Source of the DNA: Phragmites australis
Lineage: Eukaryota; Streptophyta; Magnoliopsida; Poales; Poaceae
Assembly (NCBI RefSeq): GCF_958298935.1
Contig: NC_084935.1
Span: 11,838,501 to 11,902,500 of the forward strand
Direction: 5' to 3'
Length of the DNA stretch: 64,000 bases
Both the position numbers and the translations under genes were made by a program. Position 1 is the first letter of the stretch. Every line of letters begins with the position of its first letter. The notes under the pieces are model-generated. The model made no database searches. It worked only from the letters and a program-made list of their open reading frames with translations, and was not told the origin of the DNA. Of this stretch, positions 12,246 to 21,654 are shown piece after piece.

Positions 12246-12889
12246 ATCATGTCTCAAGTGCGCGTTCGTGTTGGATTCTCCGACACCGGCTTCTATGACC
12301 ACTTCAAGTCGGCGGCGGTCATCTTCGCATCGGCTCCTACCGGTTCAGAGATCACTTTCAGAACAATGGCATACCACTGGGACAATCAAGGTGAACTGAT
12401 CCATATCAGTATCATCGAGTCCAACCCATTGGACACATACTGCGAGGTGGGACACCTCGAGTGGGATCCCAAGGAGCCTAAGTTCTTTAGTTCATGGACA
12501 CCGACAGCGATGATGAGAGTCAGGAAAGTGGTGACGATGGCTCCATCGATGGTTAGAGAAGCCGAACAAAACGATTTGTGTTTATGGCAAGAGCCGATGG
12601 CACACCCATCGAGCAAAACATGGAGGATCTGGACACCATGATGAACGATGGTGAAAGAATCCTCAAGGACCCAGCAACAGTAGTTGGGGATCTACAGGCC
12701 CCCGAATCGCCCATCATCGATCGGCAGAGGAAAATTAGGGAAACCTGATATTCGATGTTGACTTGGCTTGGGAATGCCTGCTATTCAGGTGGTGCCCCCA
12801 TCTGCAACGATTCCAAGATCGAGGGACAAACTCCCTCAACATACGACCGCAGAGCTACATTGGCTCGACCACAGCCAAGTCTTGGAAGC
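12246..12889 (+). pseudogene. gypsy-D gag/leader, part before gypsy-C
   Basis: An open frame from 12204 to 12641 starts at the primer site. The ATG at 12249 (MSQVRVRVGFSDTGFYDHF) is the first plausible one in the leader. I recognise no domain in it; Tat elements often carry an extra variable ORF or a long gag N-terminus here. After 12641 the text stays codon-like but broken, and it is cut at 12889 by gypsy-C. The continuation starts at 26058 with a frame beginning S-G-L-F-S-T-L-E-A-N, where gag proper is recognisable. Confidence 0.5.
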
Positions 12890-14050
12890 TGTCGGTAATA
12901 TGGGATCCAGGGGTTCTCGAGTCCCGAGGCCAGGACAGCACAGTGCCACATGGCGCCTCCCCTCGGGGACCATCTCCCAGAGGGCCCGAGGGAAGCAAGG
13001 TCCGGGAGTGGGTGCTCAGGGACAAGAACAGTTGGTTCCCGAGTTCCCAGAGAGCCCCGAGGACCCGAGGGAAGCCAGGTCCGGGAGTGGGTGCTCAGGG
13101 CCAAGAATAGTTGGTCCCTGAGTACCCGGTGAGCCCCGAGGACCCGAGGGAAGCAAGGTACGGGAGTGGGCGCTCGGGGCCAAGAACAGTTGGTCCCCGA
13201 GCACCCAGAGAGCCCTGAGCACCCGGTAAGCCCAATACCGGTGGACCCCGCAGGGGCTCACGATGAGGTGTCGGTCGATGGGAGGCCCGATGCCGCATTT
13301 AATAGGGAGCGTGGACGGTCACATCCAACCACTCTCCCCCACGCCTGTTGTACTGAATACGCCAGTCCCTGATGCCGCCTGGCAGGAAGGCGTGGGCACA
13401 ATTAATGCAGCGGGTCCCATCGCATGTCCCCTCGCGGGGTCCATGAAGAAAGGAGGGTTGAAGATATCTTTGATGGGCACGAGGCTTATCACCCTGTCAC
13501 ATCAGATCGCGGCAGACCTACTCTACCCAAACGGGCATGAGAGGGTACTCAGAGGTTGGCCGGTGGGCGCCCCTGCGCCTGCTAAAACTGGAACGCGAAG
13601 ACCAATGGAACCGTTCGAGGGATATTTTTTCAATCCTCTGTAACATCAAACTGTAGACTAATGATGACCACTTTCCATTTATTGTTTACGGGAACTTGTG
13701 CCCTCATACTGGGCACTCCCTGAAGGGTCTCCCCCCGGTAGATAAAAGGGGGGAGGGAGCACCTTGTAAGGGGATCCAGAGATCGAAAGAGATCGAGAAA
13801 AAGAGTAAGACAAACATCTGAAGAGCATTTATAACATACTAGACACAAAGGAGTAGGGTATTACGCCTCCGTACGGCCTGAACCTGTCTTAATCCTTGGT
13901 GCATTCATTCCTACTAGCTGACGACGATCCATCCTGCCTAAGTCCCACACGCATTAACCCCACGTACGAGGCAGCTCTAGGACCAGCTCCCCGGTCGAAT
14001 CTCAAAGGGGATCCCTAAGGATCCCTGCTCGCGGTGTTCATCCACCGACA
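12890..14050 (+). repeat. gypsy-C 5' LTR
   Basis: 1161 bp, TGTCGGT to ACCGACA. It is nearly collinear with the 3' LTR (1153 bp). It contains three 79-bp direct repeats in the upstream part and an A/T-rich 'gtagataaaagg' promoter-like site near 13738. Frames such as 13263-13643 recur in both LTRs because the LTRs are copies; they are not genes. Confidence 0.95.
12987..13223 (+). repeat. Three 79-bp direct repeats in the gypsy-C LTR
   Basis: Units starting CGAGGGAAGC at 12987, 13066 and 13145 are spaced exactly 79 bp. Each contains a 'ccgggagtgggtgctc' and an 'aagaacagttggt' segment. The 3' LTR has the same three units at 25002, 25081 and 25160. Their position upstream of the promoter-like site suggests an enhancer-type array (inference). 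Confidence 0.9.
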
Positions 14051-14052
14051 GC

Positions 14053-14072
14053 TGGCGCGCCAGATAGGTGGG
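14053..14072 (+). promoter_or_regulatory. gypsy-C primer-binding site
   Basis: TGGCGCGCCAGATAGGTGGG lies 2 nt after the 5' LTR. It is related to the site of gypsy-D at 12205. Confidence 0.75.
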
Positions 14073-14109
14073 TTGTATCCCTGAATCCACCTCATTTTTT
14101 GCAGAAAAA

Positions 14110-15725
14110 ATGGCCCAAGGGGCCCCGGCTCCTGCTCGTCCTCAGCGGCGTCAACAGTTGACTCATACGGCACCTCCTCGCGTCGGGGACAATGGCGCTG
14201 GGCCCAATAGGGCCGCGGCTGCCGCGGGCGGGCCACGGAACTCGCAGCAAGCAGCGATCGTCCCTGCCGCAAGATCGGCATCCAGACAACGCCGGCGCCG
14301 ATACGGTGCAAACTCAACTTTGGTGATGCCAGCCCTGGGAGTGCCTTTCTTGCGGCGCAAGTACTCCTTAGGCACCCGCCTGTCTAGGCAACAGGAGAAA
14401 CGCCAGAGGGCCGTTGGCTACAGGAGGTAGCCGACTTGGTGGGCGCGGCTCAACGGCGAGTACTTGCCCAGAGTTCCCGTACCACCTCCCTCTACGGTAC
14501 AACTAAGGCTGGAGCATCTTCGAGTGGCGGTAGAGCCAGCCAGGGGGGCTCCAAACGAAGTACTACTCCCCTCATCACGACGGGAGCTCAAGACCTCCTC
14601 TTGCACATTAATGAGCAGAGGGCCATCGAGGATGCACGTGTCACCCTCGAGCGCCGCCGGGAGTCCCGTCGTGAGGCTGAGGCGGTGAAGGACCAAGCCT
14701 CCTCTATGCCGGCCCACGACCACCGGGGTTCCCCGGTGCATCGGTGTTCACCCCCCAGGGGCATAGCTGGCGCCGAAGTATATGGCACGGGCTACCAAGT
14801 GTTCACCGACGAGCTCCGTCGGGTCAACTGGCCCAAAAAGTTCCGACCTGAACTACCGGAGAAGTACGACGGTTCCATCGACCCCGTCGAGTTCCTCCAG
14901 ATCTACACCACCGCTGTCCAAGCAGCGGGCGGGAACGAAAAGGTGATGGGCTCTGCCCGCTCTTGGCTCATTAACTTACCCCCAGGCTCTATTTGCTCCT
15001 GAGATGATCTATGCCACCAGTTCGTGGCAAACTTTCAGGGCACCTTCGCGTGCCCCAACCTGGAGTGCGACCTCAATGTCGTCAAGCAACGGGAGGGAGA
15101 GACGCTGAGGCGGTTCATACATCGCTTCAGTCAGGTCCGCAATACCATCCCGCGGATCACCCCCTATGCTATCATCATCGTCTTCCGGTAGGGTGTTCGC
15201 GACGAGCGGATGCTCGAGAAGCTAGGCACGCACGAGGTCGAGACCACCGCGGAGCTTTTCACGCTGGCCGACAAGTGCGCCAAGGCGGCGGAAGCTCGGG
15301 CGTGGCACGGGCCGCGGCACAAGCAACCCGCAGCCAACAAAACAGGTCCTTCCCGCTCCGATAAGGGGGATAAGATGAAGAGGAAAAAGTGTGACGCTGC
15401 CCCTGTCCTGCCGGTGGAAGGCGCCGCACGCAGGTCGGTACGCCGAGCGGCTGTCGAGAAAAAGCCCGCTCCCGTGAGGCCAGAGGCAGGGAAATGGTGC
15501 AAAATCTACCAAACTGACTGGCACGACCTCACCGAGTGCCGGTCGGTGAAGGGTCTCGCGGAGCGGCACCAGAAGGAGCGCGAGGAGCGCCGCATGAGTG
15601 ATGACGACAAAGGTGCCCCCGGAAATGAAGAGCTCTGGTTTCAGGAGCCCGAGCACACCGTTGCCTTCATCGATGGGGGCGTACGTGCCCTCCTCTCACC
15701 GCTGTGTCAAAACAATGCGGCGTGA
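14110..15725 (+). pseudogene. gypsy-C gag (broken)
   Basis: The structural protein of the element. The N-terminal part starts MAQGAPAPARPQRRQQ at 14110 and is basic and Ala/Pro-rich. The frame 14436-15002 carries the capsid-type core, with KKFRPELPEKYDGSIDP and VEFLQIYTTAVQAAGGNEKV, then RSWLINLPPGS. Compared with gypsy-D and gypsy-I (KVMANYL.., KVMNNYL..) about ten residues after 'KVM' are missing. A frameshift near 15000 moves the rest (CHQFVANFQGTFACPN, ETLRRFIHRFSQVRNTIP) to another frame with a stop at about 15189. The frame 15210-15725 ends gag with a basic stretch and a C-x2-Y-x4-H-x4-C type knuckle (CKIYQTDWHDLTEC). At least three lesions make it non-functional. Confidence 0.85.
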
Positions 15726-15729
15726 GGTG

Positions 15730-16430
15730 TGCTCGGCAACCCCGAGCACGGCGGCCACAAGGCCCCTCAAGTGGTCGGAGACCCTGATCACCTTCAGTCA
15801 GGCATACCACCCCGTTAGTACTGCGGGGATGGGGCGACTGCCTCTGGTAGTATCCCCCACCATCTGCAATGTGAAGGTCAGTCGAGTGCTGATCGACGGG
15901 GGTGCAGGCTTGAACCTCCTGTCCCAAGAGGCGTTCAAGAAGTTGCAGGTGACTCCGAAGCGTCTGAAGCCATCCCTCCCTTTCTATGGGTTGACGCTGG
16001 GGTACACCCTACCCCTCGGGCAGGTCGAGTTGCCCATCACCTTTGGGGGCCGGGATAACTTCCGGACGGAGAACCTCATCTTCGACGTCGCGGAGGTCCC
16101 TCTCCCCTACAATGCGATCCTCGGGCGCCCGACGCTCGCCAGGTTTATGGTGGCGACACACTACGCCTACCTCACTGTGAAGATGCCGGGCCCGGCCGGC
16201 CCCATCTCCGTGCCCGCTGAAACCGGCAGCACCGTCTCCTACGCCGAGCAGCTGTACTCGGCCTTGGCCTCCGCCCGAGCCGAGGTCGAAGGACACCCTG
16301 GGGGCTCGGGACCCTCTTCGTCCAAGTCACGACTCGCCGCCGATGCCTCCGTCCCCACGAAGGAGGTCGCGCTAGGCGAAGACCCGTCTAAGGTCACCAG
16401 AATCGGTGGTGACTTGTACGCCAAATAGGA
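15730..16430 (+). pseudogene. gypsy-C protease region
   Basis: The open frame 15598-16428 encodes the retropepsin-type protease. VSRVLIDGGAGLNLLS (about 15873-15920) holds the D-G-G form of the active-site triad, normally D-[ST]-G in retroviruses but D-G-G in Tat/Athila-type plant elements. Further on are VELPITFGGRDNFRTENL and YNAILGRPTLARFMVATH, a conserved C-terminal block also seen in gypsy-D (27835-27960) and gypsy-I (56900-57020). The frame ends in TAG at 16426-16428, and a second stop follows near 16480, just before RT. The first 130 bases of the open frame are gag overlap. Confidence 0.85.
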
Positions 16431-16499
16431 AAGCGCGCTCGTCACCTTCCTCCGGGCTAACGCTGATGTGTTTGCATCGTAGCTGTCGGATATTCCCGG

Positions 16500-17250
16500 G
16501 ATCCCTAGGGAGGTGATCGAGCACCACCTTGCCATGCGCCCAGACGCACGGCCCGTGAGGCAGAAGGTTCGCCGACAGGCACCTAAGCGCCAGGAGTTCA
16601 TTCAGGAGCAAGTCAACAAGCTCCTTGACGCTGGCTTCGTCCGAGAAGTCCTTCACCCGGAGTGGCTGGCAAACCCCGTCGTCGTCCCCAAGGCCAGCGG
16701 CAGGCTAAAGATGTGTGTCGACTACACCGACCTTAGTAAGGCATGCCCAAAAGATCCTTTCCCTCTACCTCGCATAGACCAAATTGTCGACTCCACTGCA
16801 GGGTGCGATCTTTTGAGTTTTCTCGATGCAAACTTGTCCTATCACCAAATTCGCATGGCTAGGCAGGATGAAGAAAAAACATCTTTTATTTCCCCGGTGG
16901 GGACTTATTGCTATGTGTCTATGCCTTTTGGCTTGCGCAATTCTGGATCTTCGTTTCAGTGGGCCATCCGTATTACCCTTAACACGCAGGTTGGTCGCAA
17001 CATTGAAGCATATGCCAACTACATCGTGGTCAAGTCCCGAGAATGGGCCACCCTGCTGGAAGACTTTGTCGAGACGTTCAACAATCTCCACAGCACGCGC
17101 CTGAAGCTCAATCCCGAGAAGTGCGTATTCGGGGTACCTGTGGGAAAACTCCTCGGCTTCTTGGTCTCCAGTCGCGGAATCGAGGCCAATCCCGAGAAGT
17201 TCCGGGCCATCGAGCAGATGCGTCCCCCAGCTCGGCTCAAAGAAGTATAG
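16500..17250 (+). pseudogene. gypsy-C reverse transcriptase, active site lost
   Basis: The frame 16513-17250 covers the RT. Blocks in order: GFVREVLHPEWLANPVVVPK, KMCVDYTDLSKACPKD, SFLDANLSYHQIRM (first catalytic Asp in L-D-A), TSFISPVGTYCYVSMPFGL and LKLNPEKCVFGVPVGKLLGF. The strand that should read Y-V-D-D reads Y-A-N-Y at 17011-17022, so both catalytic aspartates are replaced. Gypsy-I keeps Y-I-D-D and gypsy-D keeps Y-V-D-D at this place. The frame stops at 17248-17250 with TAG where its relatives have Gln, a C-to-T change. This RT cannot be active. Confidence 0.9.
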
Positions 17251-17995
17251 CGTCTCGCTGGATGCATGGCAGCCTTGGGGCGCTTCATCTCCAAGCTCGG
17301 GGAGCAGGGGCTCCCACTCTTCAAATTACTGAAGAAGACTAGTCATTTCGACTGGCCACTGGAGGCCGAGTAGGCCTTCCAAGACTTGAAGAAGTACCTC
17401 ACCTCGCCGCCCATGCTGGTGGCCCTCGGCGAGGGCGAACCTCTATTGCTCTACGTATCAGCCACTCCTCAGGTCGTGAGCATGGTGCTAGTGGTGGAGC
17501 ATGATGAGTGCTCGGGGCAAGGTGCTGGGTCCGAGCTCCCGGCCGCCCCCGAGCAGCCTCCAGGACGCGGGACCGATCCAGACCAGGAAGTTGAACTCGA
17601 GATCTCGGCAGGCTCCGAACCCTGCTTTGAGCTCGGGGGCTGTGTCAAGGCCTCGGGCGAGGCCGCGGTCGGAGGCCGCTGGATACAGCGACCGGTGTAC
17701 TTTATCAGTGAAGTCCTCCAGGATTCCAAGACGAGATACCCTCAAGCACAGAAGATGCTCTATGCAGTGCTTATCGCTTCCAGGAAGCTGCGACACTACT
17801 TACAGGCGCACAAAGTCTCGGTGGTGACCACATACCCACTAGGGCCGATCCCGCGGAATCGAGAAAGTACCGGACGTATCGTCAAGTGGGCGGTCGAGCT
17901 CGCGGAATTCGATGTGCACTTCATCAGTCACCACACGATCAAAAGACAGGCGCTATCCGACTTCGTGGCGGAGTGGACGCCGGTCCCCGAGATCA
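17251..17995 (+). pseudogene. gypsy-C RNase H (Ty3 type)
   Basis: It follows RT as the tether and RNase H part. GCMAALGRFISKLGEQGLPL begins the connection, an in-frame TAG at 17371 splits it, and the frame 17386-18141 continues with [88 protein letters not shown] and [11 protein letters not shown]. An acidic Gly/Pro/Glu-rich insert of about 55 residues (17515-17690) stands between VVEHDE and RPVYFISE. It is absent from gypsy-D, whose corresponding spacer is about ten residues. Confidence 0.85.
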
Positions 17996-18039
17996 ACAAC
18001 GAAGAATTGTCCGCGTACCCCGGGCAAGACGGGCCCGAG

Positions 18040-18480
18040 TATTGGGTCATGCACTTTGACGGCTCCTTCACGCTGAAGGGCGCGGGGGCTGGAGTGGTGC
18101 TCACCTTCCTGACAGGTGAAGTACTCCAGTATGTCGTGTAGCTGCATTTTTGAGCAACAAACAATATGGCGGAATACGAAGGCCTCATCGCTGGACTCCG
18201 AGCAATGGTGGGTCTCAGGATCCGACGGCTGCTTGTCAAAGGCGACTCTGAACTGGTAGTCAATCAAGTATCCAAAGAATACCAGTGCGTGGACCCGCAG
18301 ATGGCAGCGTACATGGCAAAAGTCAGGAGGCTGGAGTGGCACTGCGATGGCCTGGAGGTGCGGCATATACCCTGTCGCGACAACACCATGGCCGATGACC
18401 TCTCCCGCTTGGCTTCCGCCCGGGCACTCGTCCCGGCTGGAACCATTGAAGAAAGGCTCACACGGACATTCGTCCTGTCT
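18040..18480 (+). pseudogene. gypsy-C second (archaeal-type) RNase H
   Basis: This extra RNase H identifies the Tat lineage. The four acidic positions are visible: M-H-F-D-G-S-F (about 18050), N-M-A-E-Y-E-G-L-I-A-G-L (about 18165), G-D-S-E-L-V-V-N-Q-V (about 18242) and D-N-T-M-A-D-D-L-S-R-L-A (about 18380). Two stops (TAG at 18139 and TGA at 18151) separate the first motif from the rest. The frame then runs to TAA at 18538. The domain is otherwise well preserved. Confidence 0.85.
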
Positions 18481-18619
18481 GCCGACCAGGATGAAGGGGA
18501 ACCCTCGAGCTCAGTCGAGGGGATCCAGGCCGCTCCTTAAGTGGGAGGTCCCGTCAAGGTGGCGCCACCCGGCGAGTGCGCTGCACTTGCCGGTAGTCCT
18601 CAGGAACCCTCGTGGATCG

Positions 18620-19847
18620 ACGAGATCTGAGGGTACTTGAAAGAAAACATCCTCCCCGAGGACGACGCCTCTGCAGAGAGGATTGCACGATAGTCCAAAC
18701 GCTATGCCTTAGTAGATGGGGATCTCAACCGGCGTGGCACGGACGGTGTCCTCCTAAAATGCATCACCCGGGAAGAAGGCAGTGAGCTCCTCACTGAGAT
18801 CCACGAGGGCGAGTGCGGTGGCCATGCATCGTTCTGCACGCTGGTCGGAAAGACCTTTCGGTAAGGTTTCTACTGGTCAACAGCCCTCCAGGACGCTTCC
18901 GAGCTGGTTCGGCGCTGCAGGGCGTGCCAGTTCCATGCAAAGCAGATTCACCAGCCAGCTCACACTCTTCACACCATCCCCCTGTCTTGGCCCTTTGCGG
19001 TCTGGGGGCTGGACATCTTGGGTCCTTTCCCCCGAGCAGTCGGGGGCTATGAGTACCTATACATCGCCATCGACAAGTTCACCATGTGGCCGGAGGCGGT
19101 CCCAGTAATCAAGATCACCAAGAACACGGTGGTCCAATTCATCCGCGGCATCACAAGTTGCTTTGGCGTCCTGAACAGGATCATCACCGACAATGGCACC
19201 CAGTTCAGAAGTGCCCTGTTCGGGGAATACTGCGAGGACCTTGGGATCAAGCTTTGCTTTTCCTCCGTTGCTCATCCCCGTAGCAACGGGCAAGTGGAGC
19301 GCGTGAATGCCGAGATACTGAAGGGTTCAAGACCCGGACATATGACGTGCTCGCAAAGCATGGGAAAGGGTGGATCGATGAGCTACCCGCTATGTTATGG
19401 GCCAACCGGACCACACCAAGCCGAGCCACAAGGGAGACACCTTTCTTCCTCATCTACGGTGCCGAAGCTGTCCTCCCCTCCGAGCTTACGCTCGGCTCGC
19501 CTCGGGTGAATGCATACTCGGAGGGTGAACAAGAACAGTGAAGACGCGAGGACGTCGAGTACTTGGAAGAGCGTCGGCGACGAGTTGTTGTCCGAGCCGC
19601 CAGATATTAGCAGAGCCTGAGGCGCAATCATCAGCGCCGTGTTTGGGCCCGGTCGATCGAGGTTGGGGATCTGGTTCTCTGATGCGCTCAGACGCGCGAA
19701 GGAAAGAACAAGCTCTCGCCCATGTGGGAAGGCCCCTTCGTCGTGACCAGTACCCCACGGCAAGGCTCGTTTCGATTGGTCACGGAGGACGGGCAGCCTC
19801 TCCCGAATGCATGGAACATCGAGCACCTTCGCAAATTTTATCCATAG
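18620..19847 (+). pseudogene. gypsy-C integrase
   Basis: The zinc-binding N-terminus is readable around 18780-18945 (H-A-S-F-C-T-L, then C-R-A-C-Q-F-H), with stops at 18693 and 18862. The catalytic core in frame 19018-19320 keeps D-D-E: G-L-D-I-L-G-P-F-P (about 19010), I-I-T-D-N-G-T-Q-F-R-S (about 19180) and N-G-Q-V-E-R-V-N-A-E-I (about 19287). A frameshift near 19325 moves the rest to frame 19347-19541 (WANRTTPSRATRETPFFLIY, GAEAVLPSELTLGSPRVN). The C-terminal GPY/F-like part (MWEGPFVVTS...GSFRLVTEDG) ends FYP-stop at 19845-19847, which I take as the end of pol. Confidence 0.88.
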
Positions 19848-20029
19848 GTGAGCGTGTCTGTGCTCGGGCCAACCAGGCCAGGGGTCTTTCCCCTGCCCAT
19901 ACCAACCACGTAAGTTATCTCTTGCCATTTAAATTCGTCGCATCTGTATGAATCGTTAATATACGCCTATATGGCTTTTGTTTCGAGTTTTCCTCTAGAA
20001 TCCATGCGTTAATCTACTTGGTGAAATGC

Positions 20030-21470
20030 TCGACTCGTGCGCGAAAAACACGCTCTCTCTCGTTTTCCCGCTGACAAAAACGGATGCCAGTCGGTATGCG
20101 GCACAGGCGGCGATCGCTGACCTAAGTTCGTTGTGGTAGGCTGTGGTACCTGGCTGCTGTGGCAATACCACGAGCACTACCGAGCCTCTGGGTTCTCGGG
20201 TGGTTCTACCGCTCGAGCATGAGTGGTCGGGACCACCTAGTCCCCGGGGGCGGGCTGTCGGTGCTCGGCCTGGTTAGTCCCGGCCCGTACACCACCGAAC
20301 CATGGGACCTCTTGGCCGTATCTCCGTCTGTGCACTTCGCCGGTCCGGGCATTCAAGAGGTCGCGGGTCAAAAACGGGAGCAAGCTATCATAAGTACTGC
20401 ACCGACAAAGCACACCAAGCAAAGAAACCTTGCCCATTTGAGCTTGCAGGGAATTGCTCAAGAACCAAGCGACCCGAGCACTAGGGCATCAGTACCCAGG
20501 GCGCTGCCGAGCCTCTGGGGTCCTCGGGTGATCCTACCGCTCAGGCATGAGTGGTCGGGACCACCTAGCCCCCGGGAAGTGCTCGGGTGATAAAAGGACG
20601 ACCTGGGGGCTAAAGCGGTGTGCACAAGGGAATCCACATTCCCGGGCGCCCTAAGCACCGGGGCATCTACCCTTTCTTGGCCTGGTCGGCCGAGAGGTTG
20701 GCACGGCTCGGTAAGTCACTAAAGTCATGTGAATTTCCGTTCATACATACGTAATAAACTATTGTTCCCAAGTTATTCTCGGAACCTTCTTGTGATAATA
20801 TACTCGGCGAGGCGATCTCCTCGCGCGCAAAACCACGCCCTCGTATTCGCTTTTCTGGAACGACAAAGACAAACAATAGTCGGTATACCGCACTGTCGGC
20901 GATCGCTGATCTAAGTCCTTTGTGGTAGGCTGTGGTGCCCGACTGGCATGGCAGTACCCCGAGCACTACCGAGACTCTGGGGTTCTCGGGTAGTCCTATC
21001 GCTCGAGCATGAGTGGTCGGGACCATCTGGTCCCCGGGGTCGGGCTGTCGGTGCTCGGCCTGGTCAGTCCTACCCCGGACACCACCAGACCATGAGGACT
21101 CTTAGTTGCTTTTCTGCCTGTGCGTGTCTCTGGTCTATTTGTTTGAGAGGTCGCGAGGCAGGAAACGTTCATGAGTTGCGGTGGGTACCGTGCTAGGTGG
21201 ACTCACTTCCTGAGCACAAGAGTTTGTGTCTATCTGACTCAGAGCCGCGTACTCGCAAGCACCCAGGGGCTACTCGCCCCGAGCACAGGACCCTACACGC
21301 GGGCTCGGGGGTTGGATGCTCGGGAGCCGAGTACCATGAGCACTACTGAAACACGAGGGTCTCGGGTGGTCCTGCTGCTCGAGCGTGAGTGGCCGGGGCA
21401 ACCTTGTTCTCGGGGGTAAACTGCCGGTGCTCGGCCTGGTCAGTGCCTCCCGGGACATCAGTACAAACAA
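20030..21470 (+). repeat. gypsy-C 3' region tandem/dispersed repeats
   Basis: A core unit beginning 'gagcact' and running through 'ctcgggtggt', 'gagcatgagtggtcggga', 'tccccggg' and 'gtgctcggcctggt' occurs four times, starting near 20171, 20479, 20960 and 21336. Two copies (20030-20330 and 20820-21110) share a longer unit that also includes 'ggcgatcgctgacctaagt' and 'gtggtaggctgtgg'. Satellite-like repeats between pol and the 3' LTR are known in Ogre/Tat elements. The spurious frames here repeat because the DNA repeats. Confidence 0.85.
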
Positions 21471-21654
21471 AATCAAGGAAGAAGAAGTACAAAACGGAGT
21501 ACCATTCCAAGGACGTCTTCTAATATATTGAAGGGAGCCAATCAACAGGGAATCACCTCCAGAATTACAACTTTCAAAAAGAAAAGAAAACCCCTAACTT
21601 ATTATAGGCAACAGACGAGGTCACGCGTCGTCGCCGCTATCACTGCCCAGGCCC

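Noticed and set aside
13263..13643. Open frames in the gypsy-C LTRs (also 24888-25658).
   Set aside because: They recur only because both LTRs are copies; several overlapping frames on both strands and no domain.
14950..21560. A host gene hypothesis for the GC-rich region, given its many long frames.
   Set aside because: Gag, protease, RT, RNase H and integrase motifs in order between two LTRs show it is a retrotransposon.
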